NCBI RefSeq assembly: GCF_007005445.1
Contig: NZ_CP041387.1
Location: 4,107,501-4,171,500 of the forward strand
Direction of reading: 5' to 3'
Source: Rhodopseudomonas palustris
Lineage (GTDB): Bacteria > Pseudomonadota > Alphaproteobacteria > Rhizobiales > Xanthobacteraceae
Length of the DNA: 64,000 bases
Below, piece after piece: positions 1 to 8,079 of the stretch. Positions within the stretch are counted from its first letter, which is position 1, and every line of letters begins with the position of its first letter. The notes beneath the pieces are model-generated. The model had not been told where the DNA came from. It did not search any database and saw only the letters and a list, made by a program, of their open reading frames with translations. The translations under genes and the position numbers were made by a program.

Positions 1-817
1 CGCCGTCCGACGTCGCCATCTGCGGCGGCTTGGCCCGGTCCAGCGTCACCGTCAGGGTGAACACTGTGCCGCCGCGCGGCCGCTGCGCCACCGTGACGTC
101 CCCGCCCAGCGCCCGGGCGATCTGACGCACCGACGACAATCCGAGCCCGGCGCCGCCGAACCGCGACGCGATGTTGACATTGGCCTGGGAGAAAGGCCGG
201 AACAGCCGCTTGATCTCGGCGAGCGACAGACCGATGCCGCTGTCGGACACCGCGAACGACACCTGCGCCTTGCCGCGGCCTGCGGCCGCGGCGGCGACCT
301 TCAGCGAAACGTCGCCGCGTTCGGTGAATTTCACCGCGTTGTCGATCAGGTTCTCCAGCGCGGCGCGCAGCCGCACCGCATCGCCGATCGCAAACCCCGG
401 CAGCCGCGGCGAGATCGTCACCGTGGCATGCAGCCCCTTGGCAGCGGCCCGGCCGGACAGCGAGTCCCCGGCATGGCGGGCCAGCGCCCGCAGATCGAAG
501 AATTCCGAGCGCAGCCCGAGCCCGGTGGTGCCGAGCCGCGCGGCGTCGACGAACAGCGTGGCGAGGCCGGACAGGTGCTCGGCGCCGGCCTTGATGGTGT
601 CGACCCAGCGCCGCTCGCGCTCGCCGAGGTCGGAGGTCGCCAGCAATTCGCTGACAGCCAGGATACCGGTGAGCGGGGTGCGAACCTCGTGCGCGAAGGT
701 CGCCAGCACGGTCTCGATCATGCCCGGCGTGGCCGGCTTCTTGCGGCGGACACGCTTCGGCGGCGTCCGCTTGACCTGCGTCCGCCCGCTGCGCAACGCG
801 CGCGATTTCACCGCCAT
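1..817 (-). CDS. Sensor histidine kinase, 3' end beyond window
   Basis: This is the N-terminal 272 codons of a sensor kinase whose stop lies outside the window. The protein begins with a basic stretch of about 30 residues. The dimerisation/phosphoacceptor box FAHEVRTPLTGIL follows, with the phosphorylated His near residue 43. The ATPase domain then shows an N box (ENLIDNAVKF), G1 (SDSGIGL), an F box (FRPFSQA) and G2 (GGAGLGLS). No membrane segment or PAS domain precedes the His box, so the enzyme looks cytoplasmic. The layout resembles hybrid kinases with a C-terminal receiver, but that part is not visible. The start at 817 has a GGGGGA stretch just upstream; an in-frame ATG at 844 is an alternative. 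The signal and partner regulator cannot be told from here. Confidence 0.85.
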   Translation of the reverse strand, partial: MAVKSRALRSGRTQVKRTPPKRVRRKKPATPGMIETVLATFAHEVRTPLTGILAVSELLATSDLGERERRWVDTIKAGAEHLSGLATLFVDAARLGTTGLGLRSEFFDLRALARHAGDSLSGRAAAKGLHATVTISPRLPGFAIGDAVRLRAALENLIDNAVKFTERGDVSLKVAAAAAGRGKAQVSFAVSDSGIGLSLAEIKRLFRPFSQANVNIASRFGGAGLGLSSVRQIARALGGDVTVAQRPRGGTVFTLTVTLDRAKPPQMATSDG

Positions 818-918
818 GTGTCCCCCGAGCCGTCCGGTCCACATTGCCACGCCCGAGGCGACCGAGTCACGCCGGGAAGCCCCACGGCCGTAGCAAAAAC
901 GCCTGCATCAAGCAGCGC

Positions 919-1800
919 TCAGAGCGCGGAGCCAAGCCCCACCATCGTCCGGATGTCGGCCGGCGACACCTCCGCGGCCCGCAGCTCGCGCAGGCCGGTC
1001 GAGCCGGTCGATTTCGACAGCTTGCGGCCCTCCGCGTCCCGCAGCAGCGCATGGTGCCGATACACCGGCGCCGGCAGGCCGAGCAGGTGCTGCAGCAGCC
1101 GGTGCACCGAGGTCGACCAGAACAGGTCGGCGCCGCGCACCACCTCGGTGATGCCTTGCAGCGCATCGTCGATCACCACCGATAGGTGATAGCTGGTCGG
1201 GGTTTCCTTGCGCGCGATGATCACGTCGCCCCACGCCTCCGGGCGCGCCGCGATGGAGCCGGTCTCACCGTCCGGGCCGCTGCCGAGTTCCTGCCAGCTC
1301 AGCTCGCCGGCCAGCGCAATCGCCGCCGTCATGTCGAGCCGCAGCGCATACGGCACGCCGGCGGCGATCAGGTCGGCCCGTTTCGTCGCGGAAAGCTGCT
1401 TGCCGAGCCCCGGATACAGCGGCGCCCCGTCGGGATCGCGTGGCCAAGGCGCCGCGGTTTCCTTCACGGCGACCAGCCGGGCGATTTCGGCGCGGCTTTC
1501 GAACGCCGGATAGATCAGCCCCAGCGCGGACAGCCGCTCGACCGCGCCGTGGTACAGCGCGAGATGGTCCGACTGCCGCCGCACCTCGCCGTCCCAGGCG
1601 AGGCCGAGCCAGGACAGATCTTCGTAGATCGCCTGTTCGAACGCCGGCCGGCATCGGGTGCGATCGATGTCCTCGATGCGCAGCAGCAGCTTGCCGCCGC
1701 TCGCCCGCGCCAGATCGGCATTCAGCAGTGCCGAGAAAGCGTGGCCGAGATGCAGATAGCCGTTCGGGCTCGGGGCAAATCGGAAAACGGGTGGCGGCAT
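919..1800 (-). CDS. gluQ: Glutamyl-Q tRNA(Asp) synthetase
   Basis: The 293-residue protein is a short glutamyl-tRNA synthetase paralogue that attaches glutamate to queuosine in the anticodon of tRNA(Asp). The class I HIGH region is FAPSPNGYLHLGHAFSAL at the N terminus and the KMSKS-type loop is GRKLSKSTGST. The anticodon-binding domain of a full GltX is absent, which is typical of GluQ. The zinc-binding cysteines of the E. coli enzyme are not seen: the matching region reads YPAFESRAEIARL. The open frame extends 43 codons further upstream, but that part lies in an interspersed repeat, so the start at 1800 is preferred. It is divergent from the alkA-like gene. Confidence 0.92.
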   Translation of the reverse strand: MPPPVFRFAPSPNGYLHLGHAFSALLNADLARASGGKLLLRIEDIDRTRCRPAFEQAIYEDLSWLGLAWDGEVRRQSDHLALYHGAVERLSALGLIYPAFESRAEIARLVAVKETAAPWPRDPDGAPLYPGLGKQLSATKRADLIAAGVPYALRLDMTAAIALAGELSWQELGSGPDGETGSIAARPEAWGDVIIARKETPTSYHLSVVIDDALQGITEVVRGADLFWSTSVHRLLQHLLGLPAPVYRHHALLRDAEGRKLSKSTGSTGLRELRAAEVSPADIRTMVGLGSAL

Positions 1801-1811
1801 TGAACCCCTGA

Positions 1812-1901
1812 CGTCATTGCCGCACTTGATCCGGCAATCCATCGGATGAGAGACTCTTCTACGATAGCGGATGGATGCGCGGGTCAAGCCCGCGCATGAC
1901 G
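1812..1901. repeat. Interspersed palindromic repeat
   Basis: This intergenic element lies between gluQ and the alkA-like gene. It begins CGTCATTGCCGCACTTGATC and ends in GGTCAAGCCCGCGCATGACG, the style of the short interspersed repeats common in Bradyrhizobiaceae. It leaves open reading frames into both neighbours, which falsely extend their N termini. Confidence 0.7.
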
Positions 1902-1921
1902 CCGGAAAGCCGAACCACCTG

Positions 1922-2641
1922 ATGACCATTCATCTCGACAGCCAGGCCGACCTCGACGACGCCATCACCGCGCTGGTGAAGCGGGACCCGCGGCTGAAGC
2001 CGGTGCTCGAGGTGGCCGGGATGCCGGCGCTGCGCCGGCGCGAGCCGGGCTTTGCCGGGCTCGCCGCAATCGTCTGCGGCCAGCAGCTTTCGACTGCCTC
2101 GGCGGCGGCGATCTGGGGCCGGGTGTCGGCGGCGTTCGATCCGTTCGAGCACGGCGCGATCAAGCGGGCGCGGGCCGACCGGCTGGCGCGGCTCGGGCTG
2201 TCGACCGCGAAGATCAAGACGCTGAAGGCGCTCGCCAAGGAGCTCGCCGCCGAACGGCTCAACCTCGATGTGCTGGCCGAAGAAGACGCCGACGCCGCGC
2301 ACGCCACGCTGACCGCGCTGCACGGCATCGGGCCATGGACCGCCGACATCTATCTGTTGTTCTGCCTCGGCCACGGCGATGCCTGGCCGGCCGGCGACCT
2401 CGCGGTGCAGGAGGCGATGCGGATCGGCCTCGGCCTCAAAGCGCGCCCGACCGTGAAACAGATGGCGCCGCTCGCCGAACCCTGGCGCCCGCTGCGCGGC
2501 GCCGCCGCGCATCTGTGGTGGGCCTACTACCACGCGGTGAAGCGGCGCGAGGGCGTGATCGGCAACGACAAGGCGGCGAAAGTCGTGACGAAGAAAGCCG
2601 CGGCAAAGACGCCTCGCGCCCGGAAGTCACCCTCGCGCTGA
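1922..2641 (+). CDS. DNA-3-methyladenine glycosylase II (AlkA-like)
   Basis: This 239-residue base-excision repair glycosylase removes alkylated purines from DNA. It is a HhH-GPD protein: the helix-hairpin-helix reads LHGIGPWTADIYLLF, and the following PAGDLAVQEA carries the expected catalytic Asp. QQLSTASAAAIW matches the conserved QQ(L/I)S region of the family. The C-terminal tail is Lys/Ala-rich. The ATG at 1922 is chosen because the 17 codons upstream (MDARVKPAHDA...) belong to the neighbouring repeat. Substrate range within the AlkA group cannot be told from sequence alone. Confidence 0.9.
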   Translation: MTIHLDSQADLDDAITALVKRDPRLKPVLEVAGMPALRRREPGFAGLAAIVCGQQLSTASAAAIWGRVSAAFDPFEHGAIKRARADRLARLGLSTAKIKTLKALAKELAAERLNLDVLAEEDADAAHATLTALHGIGPWTADIYLLFCLGHGDAWPAGDLAVQEAMRIGLGLKARPTVKQMAPLAEPWRPLRGAAAHLWWAYYHAVKRREGVIGNDKAAKVVTKKAAAKTPRARKSPSR

Positions 2642-2648
2642 AAGCTTC

Positions 2649-2735
2649 CGTCATTGCGAGGAGCGAAGCGACGCAGCAATCCAGGGGTAGGTGCACGGAG
2701 CCCCTGGATTGCTTCGCCTTCGGCTCGCAATGACG
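2649..2735. repeat. Interspersed palindromic repeat with long stem
   Basis: A near-perfect inverted repeat. The left arm starts CGTCATTGCGAGGAGCGAAG and the right arm ends CTTCGGCTCGCAATGACG; the inner arms are CAATCCAGGGG and CCCCTGGATTG. It sits between the alkA-like gene and the end of nikR, where it could also form a terminator-like hairpin. It belongs to the class of short repeats scattered through Rhodopseudomonas and Bradyrhizobium genomes. Confidence 0.8.
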
Positions 2736-2782
2736 TCGAGAGTCTTTCCTGTCAGGAGCGGACTTTTGACCCGCCTTTCAGA

Positions 2783-3223
2783 TCACGAGTCGTGCTCATG
2801 AGGATGCTCGCGATCCTCTGCCGGCGGCTCCGCCGGAATCGTCACCAGCCTTCCGTAGCGGACGCCACGTTCGGCGAAGATGTGGTCGGCGAAGTGTTGC
2901 AGCTCGCTGGCGTTGCCGTCGAGGATCGTCACTTCAAGACATTGATCGTGGTCGAGATGCACGTGCATCGTGGCCCGCGACAGATCGTGATGATGGTGGA
3001 AACTCTGCGTCAGCTTGCGCGGCAGGTCGCGCTTGGCGTGATCGTAGGTGTAGACCATCGCGCCGACGCAATGCCCGCTGGTGGTCTCCGCCGCGGTCTG
3101 CTGGATGCCGATCCGCGCCAGATCGCGGATCGCCTCGGAGCGGTTCTGGTAGCCGCGCGCCGCGATGATCGCGTCGAGCTTCTCCATCAGATCGTCGTCG
3201 AGCGTGATGGTGACGCGGTGCAT
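2783..3223 (-). CDS. nikR: Nickel-responsive transcriptional regulator NikR
   Basis: The 146-residue protein has an N-terminal ribbon-helix-helix DNA-binding domain (MHRVTITLDDDLMEKLDAII) and a C-terminal ACT-like nickel-binding domain. The high-affinity Ni ligands fall at the same positions as in E. coli NikR: His76, His87, His89 and Cys95 (MHVHLDHDQCLEV). The C terminus is His/Glu-rich. It is divergent from a TonB-dependent receptor, with a perfect NikR operator between them. In the family, Ni-bound NikR represses nickel uptake genes, so the receptor is the probable target and nikR may regulate itself. Confidence 0.95.
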   Translation of the reverse strand: MHRVTITLDDDLMEKLDAIIAARGYQNRSEAIRDLARIGIQQTAAETTSGHCVGAMVYTYDHAKRDLPRKLTQSFHHHHDLSRATMHVHLDHDQCLEVTILDGNASELQHFADHIFAERGVRYGRLVTIPAEPPAEDREHPHEHDS

Positions 3224-3255
3224 CGAAAGCCCTCTTGCTGGTTACCGGGTTGTCA

Positions 3256-3283
3256 GTATGAAGTTTGATTGACTTCATCATAC
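3256..3283. promoter_or_regulatory. NikR operator
   Basis: The sequence is GTATGA, 16 bases, TCATAC, exactly the E. coli NikR operator form GTATGA-N16-TCATAC. It lies between nikR (start 3223) and the divergent TonB receptor (start about 3387), well placed to block either promoter. The half-sites and spacing are read directly; binding is inferred from the adjacent nikR gene. Confidence 0.9.
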
Positions 3284-3386
3284 TCACCGGGCACGCTGCG
3301 ATGGTTGGCGCTCTGCCGGGACCGCCTGCGATAACAGATTCAGGGTGGACGCGTCTTGCAGCGATGCAGGACACGAGGGGGTGTGC

Positions 3387-5576
3387 GTGACGAGTGTCCG
3401 GCGAGAGGTGATGCGCGGCTGTGCGGCCGGCTGCATCGTGTTGAATTTTGTTGCGGTCATCGGGACGGCGCGGGCCGAGCAGGCGCTACCGCAGGTCACG
3501 ATCGATGCCCCGGCGCAGGCAAAGCCGAAGCCGCATCACAGCCGCGAGGCGAGCTCCCGTCAGGGCCGGGCAGTCCCGGCGCCGGCACCTGACGCCTCCT
3601 CGCCCTCAACTGCACCGAGCGCGAGCCCGTCCGCGGCCGCGATGAGCGCGGCGCAGAACCAGACCGCGAGCAGCCGCGTCATCACCGGCGCCGAGATCAA
3701 CGCACTGCCGTTCATGCGGCCCGGCGAGGCGCTGGAAGCCGCACCCGGGCTGGTGGTCACCCAGCATTCCGGCGAAGGCAAGGCCAATCAGTATTTCCTG
3801 CGCGGCTTCAACCTCGACCACGGCACGGATCTGGCCATCACCATCGACGGCATGCCGGTGAACATGCCGACCCACGGCCACGGCCAGGGCTACGCCGACG
3901 TCAACTTCCTGATTCCCGAGCTGATCAGCACCATGACGGTGCGCAAGGGGCCGTATTTCGCCGACGTCGGCGACTTCGGCTCGGCCGGCGCGCTCGGCAT
4001 CGAGTACTTGCGGGCGATGCCCCAGAACCTCGCTCAGGTAACCGTCGGCAGCTTCGGCTATCGGCGGCTGCTCGGCGCCGGCTCGACCCGCGTCGGCGAC
4101 GGCACCTGGCTGGCCGCGTTCGAGGCCAGCACCTACAACGGCCCCTGGGACGTGCCGGACAACGTCAGCAAGCTCAACGGCGTGCTGCGCTACAGCCAGG
4201 GCACCGCGACCGACGGCTTCTCGCTGACCGGGATGGCTTATTCCAACCGCTGGACCTCGACCGATCAGGTGGCGCAGCGCGCGATCGACCAGGGCCTGAT
4301 CGGCCGCTACGGCTCGCTGGATCCGACCGATGGCGGCATTTCCAGCCGCTACAGCCTGTCCGGCCGCTTCGCGCAATCCAGCGACATCGGCCAGACCGAC
4401 GTCAATGCCTATGTGATCCGCTCGTCGCTGCAGCTCTACAACAACTTCACCTACTTCCTCGACGATCCGGTGAACGGCGACCAGTTCAACCAATACGACC
4501 GCCGCACCGTGCTCGGCCTGAACGGCACGCAGCGCTTCGACTATCGGTTCGCCGGGCTGCCGGTCGAGACACGAATTGGGCTGCAGAGCCGCGCCGACAA
4601 TATCGATCTCGGCCTCGACAAGACGCTGCGACGCGACTGGCTGTCGACGGTGCGGGCCGACGATGTCTCCGAGCAGTCGCTCGGGCTGTGGACCGACACC
4701 ACGGTGCGCTGGACCGACTGGCTGCGCACCACCGCCGGCGTGCGGCAGGACTTCTTCACCGGCCGGGTGATCAGCGACAATCCGGCGAATTCTGGCAACG
4801 CCTCGGCGTCGATGACCAGCCCGAAGGCCGGCATCGTGCTCGGCCCGTGGATCGGCACCGAGTTCTACGGCAATGCCGGCACCGGGCTGCACAGCAACGA
4901 CATCCGCGGCGCCACCATCACGGTCGACCCCAACAGCGGCGATCCGGTCAGCCGCGTGCCGCTGCTGGTGCGCTCCAAGGGCGCCGAACTCGGCATCCGC
5001 AACAGATCGATCCCCGGGCTGACGACATCGCTGGCGGTGTTCTTGCTCGATTTCGACTCCGAGCTTTTGTTCGTCGGCGACGCCGGCACCACCGAAGCGA
5101 GCCGGCCGAGCCGCCGGGTCGGCGTCGAATGGACCAGCCAGTATCGGCCGCTATCCTGGCTCGGCGTCGATCTCGACGTTGCTTATACGAAAGCGCGGTT
5201 CACGGATTTCGACCCGGCCGGCGACTTCATCCCGGGCGCACCGGCCTGGGTGGCGAGCGCCGGCATCACGCTCGGCGAGCAGCGCGGCTGGTTCGGTGCG
5301 CTGAAAGGCCGCTACTTCGGCCCGCGGCCGCTGATCGAGGACGACAGCGTGCGCTCGCTGTCGTCGCTGATCTTCAACGCTCGCGCCGGCTATCGCTTCG
5401 ACAACGGCGTGCGGGTGCAGCTCGACGTGCTGAACCTGTTCGACGCCAAGACCAATCAGATCGAATACTACTACCTGTCCCGATTGCCGGGCGAGCCGCT
5501 GGGCGGTGTCGGCGACCGCCACGTCCATCCGGTGGAACCGCTGGCTGTGCGGCTGACATTGGCAGGGACGTTCTGA
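3387..5576 (+). CDS. TonB-dependent outer-membrane receptor, probably for nickel chelates
   Basis: A protein of about 729 residues with a signal peptide (MRGCAAGCIVLNFVAVIGTARA, then EQALPQ), a plug domain from about residue 90 (SSRVITGAEINALPFMRPGE ... YFLRGFNLDHGTDLAITIDG) and a long beta-barrel ending in Phe (LTLAGTF), as outer-membrane proteins do. The plug region contains a His-rich PTHGHGQGYADV. The GTG at 3387 follows GAGGGGG at good spacing; ATGs at 3345 and 3411 are alternatives. The NikR operator just upstream points to a nickel complex as substrate, driven by TonB. This is inference from context, since receptor sequence alone does not show substrate. Confidence 0.88.
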   Translation: MTSVRREVMRGCAAGCIVLNFVAVIGTARAEQALPQVTIDAPAQAKPKPHHSREASSRQGRAVPAPAPDASSPSTAPSASPSAAAMSAAQNQTASSRVITGAEINALPFMRPGEALEAAPGLVVTQHSGEGKANQYFLRGFNLDHGTDLAITIDGMPVNMPTHGHGQGYADVNFLIPELISTMTVRKGPYFADVGDFGSAGALGIEYLRAMPQNLAQVTVGSFGYRRLLGAGSTRVGDGTWLAAFEASTYNGPWDVPDNVSKLNGVLRYSQGTATDGFSLTGMAYSNRWTSTDQVAQRAIDQGLIGRYGSLDPTDGGISSRYSLSGRFAQSSDIGQTDVNAYVIRSSLQLYNNFTYFLDDPVNGDQFNQYDRRTVLGLNGTQRFDYRFAGLPVETRIGLQSRADNIDLGLDKTLRRDWLSTVRADDVSEQSLGLWTDTTVRWTDWLRTTAGVRQDFFTGRVISDNPANSGNASASMTSPKAGIVLGPWIGTEFYGNAGTGLHSNDIRGATITVDPNSGDPVSRVPLLVRSKGAELGIRNRSIPGLTTSLAVFLLDFDSELLFVGDAGTTEASRPSRRVGVEWTSQYRPLSWLGVDLDVAYTKARFTDFDPAGDFIPGAPAWVASAGITLGEQRGWFGALKGRYFGPRPLIEDDSVRSLSSLIFNARAGYRFDNGVRVQLDVLNLFDAKTNQIEYYYLSRLPGEPLGGVGDRHVHPVEPLAVRLTLAGTF

Positions 5577-5673
5577 TCGTACGACATTTGGCACGCATGC
5601 AGCGGCGACGTTCCGGAACGATCCGAGAAAATCCCGGATTTCAAAAGATCCCGGATGTCGCGTCGCCGCGCCA

Positions 5674-5741
5674 CGACCACCGACAGCCCACAACGAATGA
5701 TAGCCCAGACCGAGCGATAGCCCAGAATGAGTGATAGCCCA
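5674..5741 (+). repeat. 17-bp tandem repeat, four copies
   Basis: Four consecutive 17-base units end in GATAGCCCA or GACAGCCCA, at 5674-5690, 5691-5707, 5708-5724 and 5725-5741. The region 5577-6033 otherwise holds no convincing gene. A GC-rich imperfect hairpin (GCGCGCCGAC...GTCGGCGCGC-like) lies just downstream, near 5750-5790. Open frames on the minus strand across it encode only the translated repeat and are not supported. Confidence 0.8.
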
Positions 5742-6033
5742 TAACGAGAAACGCGCGCCGACGTTGACCGCCGACGCGCGCCTCGTAACTCGCTGGTTCC
5801 CAGGCGCTGAGGGGCGCCTCGGCCGAGCGGCTCACTGCTGGGTGCATCATCCACGACGAGCGGTCTAGTGCCCGCCGCAATGATGCTCAGTCAGCCAACC
5901 TCAGCGGGCGTCCCCAGCGAGGTGACAGCGTTTCGAGTGAGACACTGGATCACCTCCTTCCGTTGTTTCCGATGAAGAGAGGATAAGTACGATTCTGCAG
6001 TTTGTGAAGAGCCTACGACCGGCACTCGGGGGC

Positions 6034-6058
6034 GGAACAGGTTCTCGCTCCGCTCGTT
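6034..6058 (+). promoter_or_regulatory. EcfG-type general stress promoter
   Basis: GGAAC, 16 bases, CGTT: the alphaproteobacterial EcfG (sigma-EcfG, PhyR-controlled) consensus GGAAC-N16/17-CGTT. It lies 25 bases before the ATG of the PRC-barrel gene, leaving a short leader that carries AGGGAGA as ribosome binding site. PRC-barrel proteins are often part of this regulon, which supports the call. Confidence 0.7.
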
Positions 6059-6083
6059 GGCCCTGCTTTACAGGGAGACCAGC

Positions 6084-6437
6084 ATGAACCCAGAAGCCAA
6101 CGAGACCCTCAAGCTGATCGGCAGCGACAAGGTGCAGGGAACCGCGGTGTACGGGCCGGACGGCGAGAAGATCGGTTCGATCGAACGGGTAATGATCGAG
6201 AAGGTGAGCGGGCGGGTGTCCTACGCGGTACTGTCGTTCGGCGGCTTCCTCGGCATCGGCGACGATCATTATCCGCTGCCCTGGCCGGCGTTGAAGTACA
6301 ATGTCGACCTCGGTGGCTATCAGGTGATGGTCACGGTCGATCAGCTCGAGCGCGCGCCGAAATACGGCCGCGGCTCCGAATGGGACTGGCGCGGCGCCAA
6401 CAAGGTCGACGACTACTACGGCGTGGCGCTGACGTAA
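6084..6437 (+). CDS. PRC-barrel domain protein
   Basis: This 117-residue protein is essentially one PRC-barrel. It begins LIGSDKVQGTAVYGPDGEKI and continues with IGSIERVMIEKVSGRVSYAV and a GIGDDHYPLPW segment. The domain is found in the photosynthetic reaction-centre H subunit and in RimM, and as a stand-alone form in many alphaproteobacterial stress proteins. There is no signal peptide or membrane helix. The start at 6084 follows an AGGGAGA ribosome site. Together with the EcfG-type promoter this suggests a stress-induced cytoplasmic protein of unknown biochemical role. Confidence 0.85.
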   Translation: MNPEANETLKLIGSDKVQGTAVYGPDGEKIGSIERVMIEKVSGRVSYAVLSFGGFLGIGDDHYPLPWPALKYNVDLGGYQVMVTVDQLERAPKYGRGSEWDWRGANKVDDYYGVALT

Positions 6438-6455
6438 GGCGGGGGCGCCCCCGCC
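6438..6455. terminator. Perfect palindrome between convergent genes
   Basis: GGCGGGGGC and GCCCCCGCC form an 18-base perfect palindrome directly after the PRC-barrel stop and 8 bases before the end of the convergent alpha-glucosidase gene. It could terminate both transcripts. There is no T tract, so function is uncertain. Confidence 0.4.
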
Positions 6456-6462
6456 CCGCCCA

Positions 6463-8079
6463 CTAGACGACCTCTTCCGGCGCGCGGCCGACGATGATGC
6501 CCTCGTGGCCGCGCAGATCGAGCGTTGCGCCGATGCGTTCGCCGGCGCGATCCAGCATCGTCGACAGCAGCACCTCGCCGTCGAGTCCGATCGCGTCGGA
6601 CGCCGCCGAGATCGGATCGGACCCGAGATTGAGCGCGATCAGCACCGATTGCCCCCGATGGTGCCGGCGATACAGCAGCAGATCGCCGTCCGCGGCGAGC
6701 GGCTGATAGTCGCCGACCGAGAGCTGCGGCAACTGCCGCCGCAGCCGCAGCAGCGCGCGATACAGGTTCAGGATCGACTGCGCATCGGCCCGCAGATTGG
6801 CGGCGTTGTCCTGGATCGCGTCGGGCGCCAGCGGCAGCCACGGCCGGACGTCGGAGAAGCCAGCATGGGCGGAGGCGTCCCATTGCATCGGGGTGCGGCA
6901 GCCGTCGCGGCCGACACCGATGCCCGGCACGTTCTTCTCGAACGGATCCTGCACGTCCTCCGGCGCGATTTCGACCTGCTCCATGCCGAGTTCGTCGCCG
7001 TAATACATGGTCGGTGTGCCGCGCAGCGTCAGCAGCAGCATTGCGGCGACGCGTGCCTGCGCCGGTCCGACCCGGCTCGCCACCCGCGGGCGATCGTGGT
7101 TGCCGAGCACCCAGTTCGGCCACGCACCGGCGGGTAACGCCTGCTCGTAGCGATCGATCAGGGCGGCAATGTCGCGGGCGTGCCAGGGCGTCGACAACAG
7201 CGCAAAATTGAACGGCAATTGTGCGCCGTTCAGGTCGGCCCCATAATAAGCCACCAGCCGCTCGATCGGCAGATAGATCTCACCGATCAGGAGACGGTGA
7301 TCGAATTCGTCGATCACGCTGCGCAGTTCGGCGACGACCTGCTGCGTCTCCGGCCGGTCAGCGGAATACTGCGGGATCAGCGCCGCGTGCGGCGGCATGC
7401 CGGGGCGGAAGTCCGGATTGGGCGGGTTGTCGCGGAACTGGTCGTCCTTGATCAGGTGCCAGATCACGTCTACGCGAAAGCCGTCGACGCCTTTGCGCAA
7501 CCAGAACCGCATCGCCTCGCAGATCGCGGCTCGCACCTCCGGATTGCGCCAGTTGAGGTCGGGCTGCTGTTTCAGGAAGGCGTGATAGTAATATTGGCCG
7601 GTGGCTTCGTCGTACTCCCAGCCACTGCCGCCGAATTCGGACAGCCAGTTGGTCGGCGGCCCGCCGTCCGGTGCAGGATCGCGCCAGATGTACCAGTCGC
7701 GCTTCCGATTGTCGCGCGACGACCGGCTCTCGATGAACCAGGGATGCTGGTCGGACGAATGGTTCGGCACCAGGTCGAGAATGACCTTGAGACCGCGGGC
7801 ATGCGCGGTGAGCACCAGCGCGTCGAAATCGTCCATGGTGCCGAAGATCGGGTCGATGCCGACATAGTCGGCAACGTCGTAGCCGAAATCCGCCATGGGG
7901 GACGGAAAGATCGGCGACAGCCAGATCGCATCGACCCCGAGATCGGACAGATAGCCCAGCCGGTCGATGATGCCGCGCAGATCGCCGATGCCGTCGCCAT
8001 TGCTGTCCTGAAACGAGCGCGGATAGATCTGGTACAGCACACCCGCCGCCCACCACGACACGCTCGCAACGGTTTGCAT
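6463..8079 (-). CDS. Alpha-glucosidase / oligo-glucosidase, GH13 family
   Basis: The 538-residue protein is a cytoplasmic GH13 enzyme that releases glucose from alpha-linked oligosaccharides. It begins WWAAGVLYQIYPRSFQDSNG, typical of the oligo-1,6-glucosidase/alpha-glucosidase subfamilies. The nucleophile Asp lies in GFRVDVIWHL, the acid/base Glu in LLIGEIYLPIERL and the third Asp in LGNHDRPR. There is no signal peptide. The open frame extends 89 codons upstream but without family similarity; the ATG at 8079 follows GGCGAGAACTG. It stands alone, so the sugar cannot be deduced from context. Confidence 0.9.
   Translation of the reverse strand: MQTVASVSWWAAGVLYQIYPRSFQDSNGDGIGDLRGIIDRLGYLSDLGVDAIWLSPIFPSPMADFGYDVADYVGIDPIFGTMDDFDALVLTAHARGLKVILDLVPNHSSDQHPWFIESRSSRDNRKRDWYIWRDPAPDGGPPTNWLSEFGGSGWEYDEATGQYYYHAFLKQQPDLNWRNPEVRAAICEAMRFWLRKGVDGFRVDVIWHLIKDDQFRDNPPNPDFRPGMPPHAALIPQYSADRPETQQVVAELRSVIDEFDHRLLIGEIYLPIERLVAYYGADLNGAQLPFNFALLSTPWHARDIAALIDRYEQALPAGAWPNWVLGNHDRPRVASRVGPAQARVAAMLLLTLRGTPTMYYGDELGMEQVEIAPEDVQDPFEKNVPGIGVGRDGCRTPMQWDASAHAGFSDVRPWLPLAPDAIQDNAANLRADAQSILNLYRALLRLRRQLPQLSVGDYQPLAADGDLLLYRRHHRGQSVLIALNLGSDPISAASDAIGLDGEVLLSTMLDRAGERIGATLDLRGHEGIIVGRAPEEVV

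Noticed and set aside
3606..4892. 428-codon open frame opposite the TonB receptor
   Set aside because: Shadow frame; the receptor has clear plug and barrel features while this product has none.
5641..5880. Minus-strand open frames across the 17-bp repeat
   Set aside because: The peptides (for example MGYHSFWAIARSGLSF) are just the translated tandem repeat; the repeat period is not a multiple of three.
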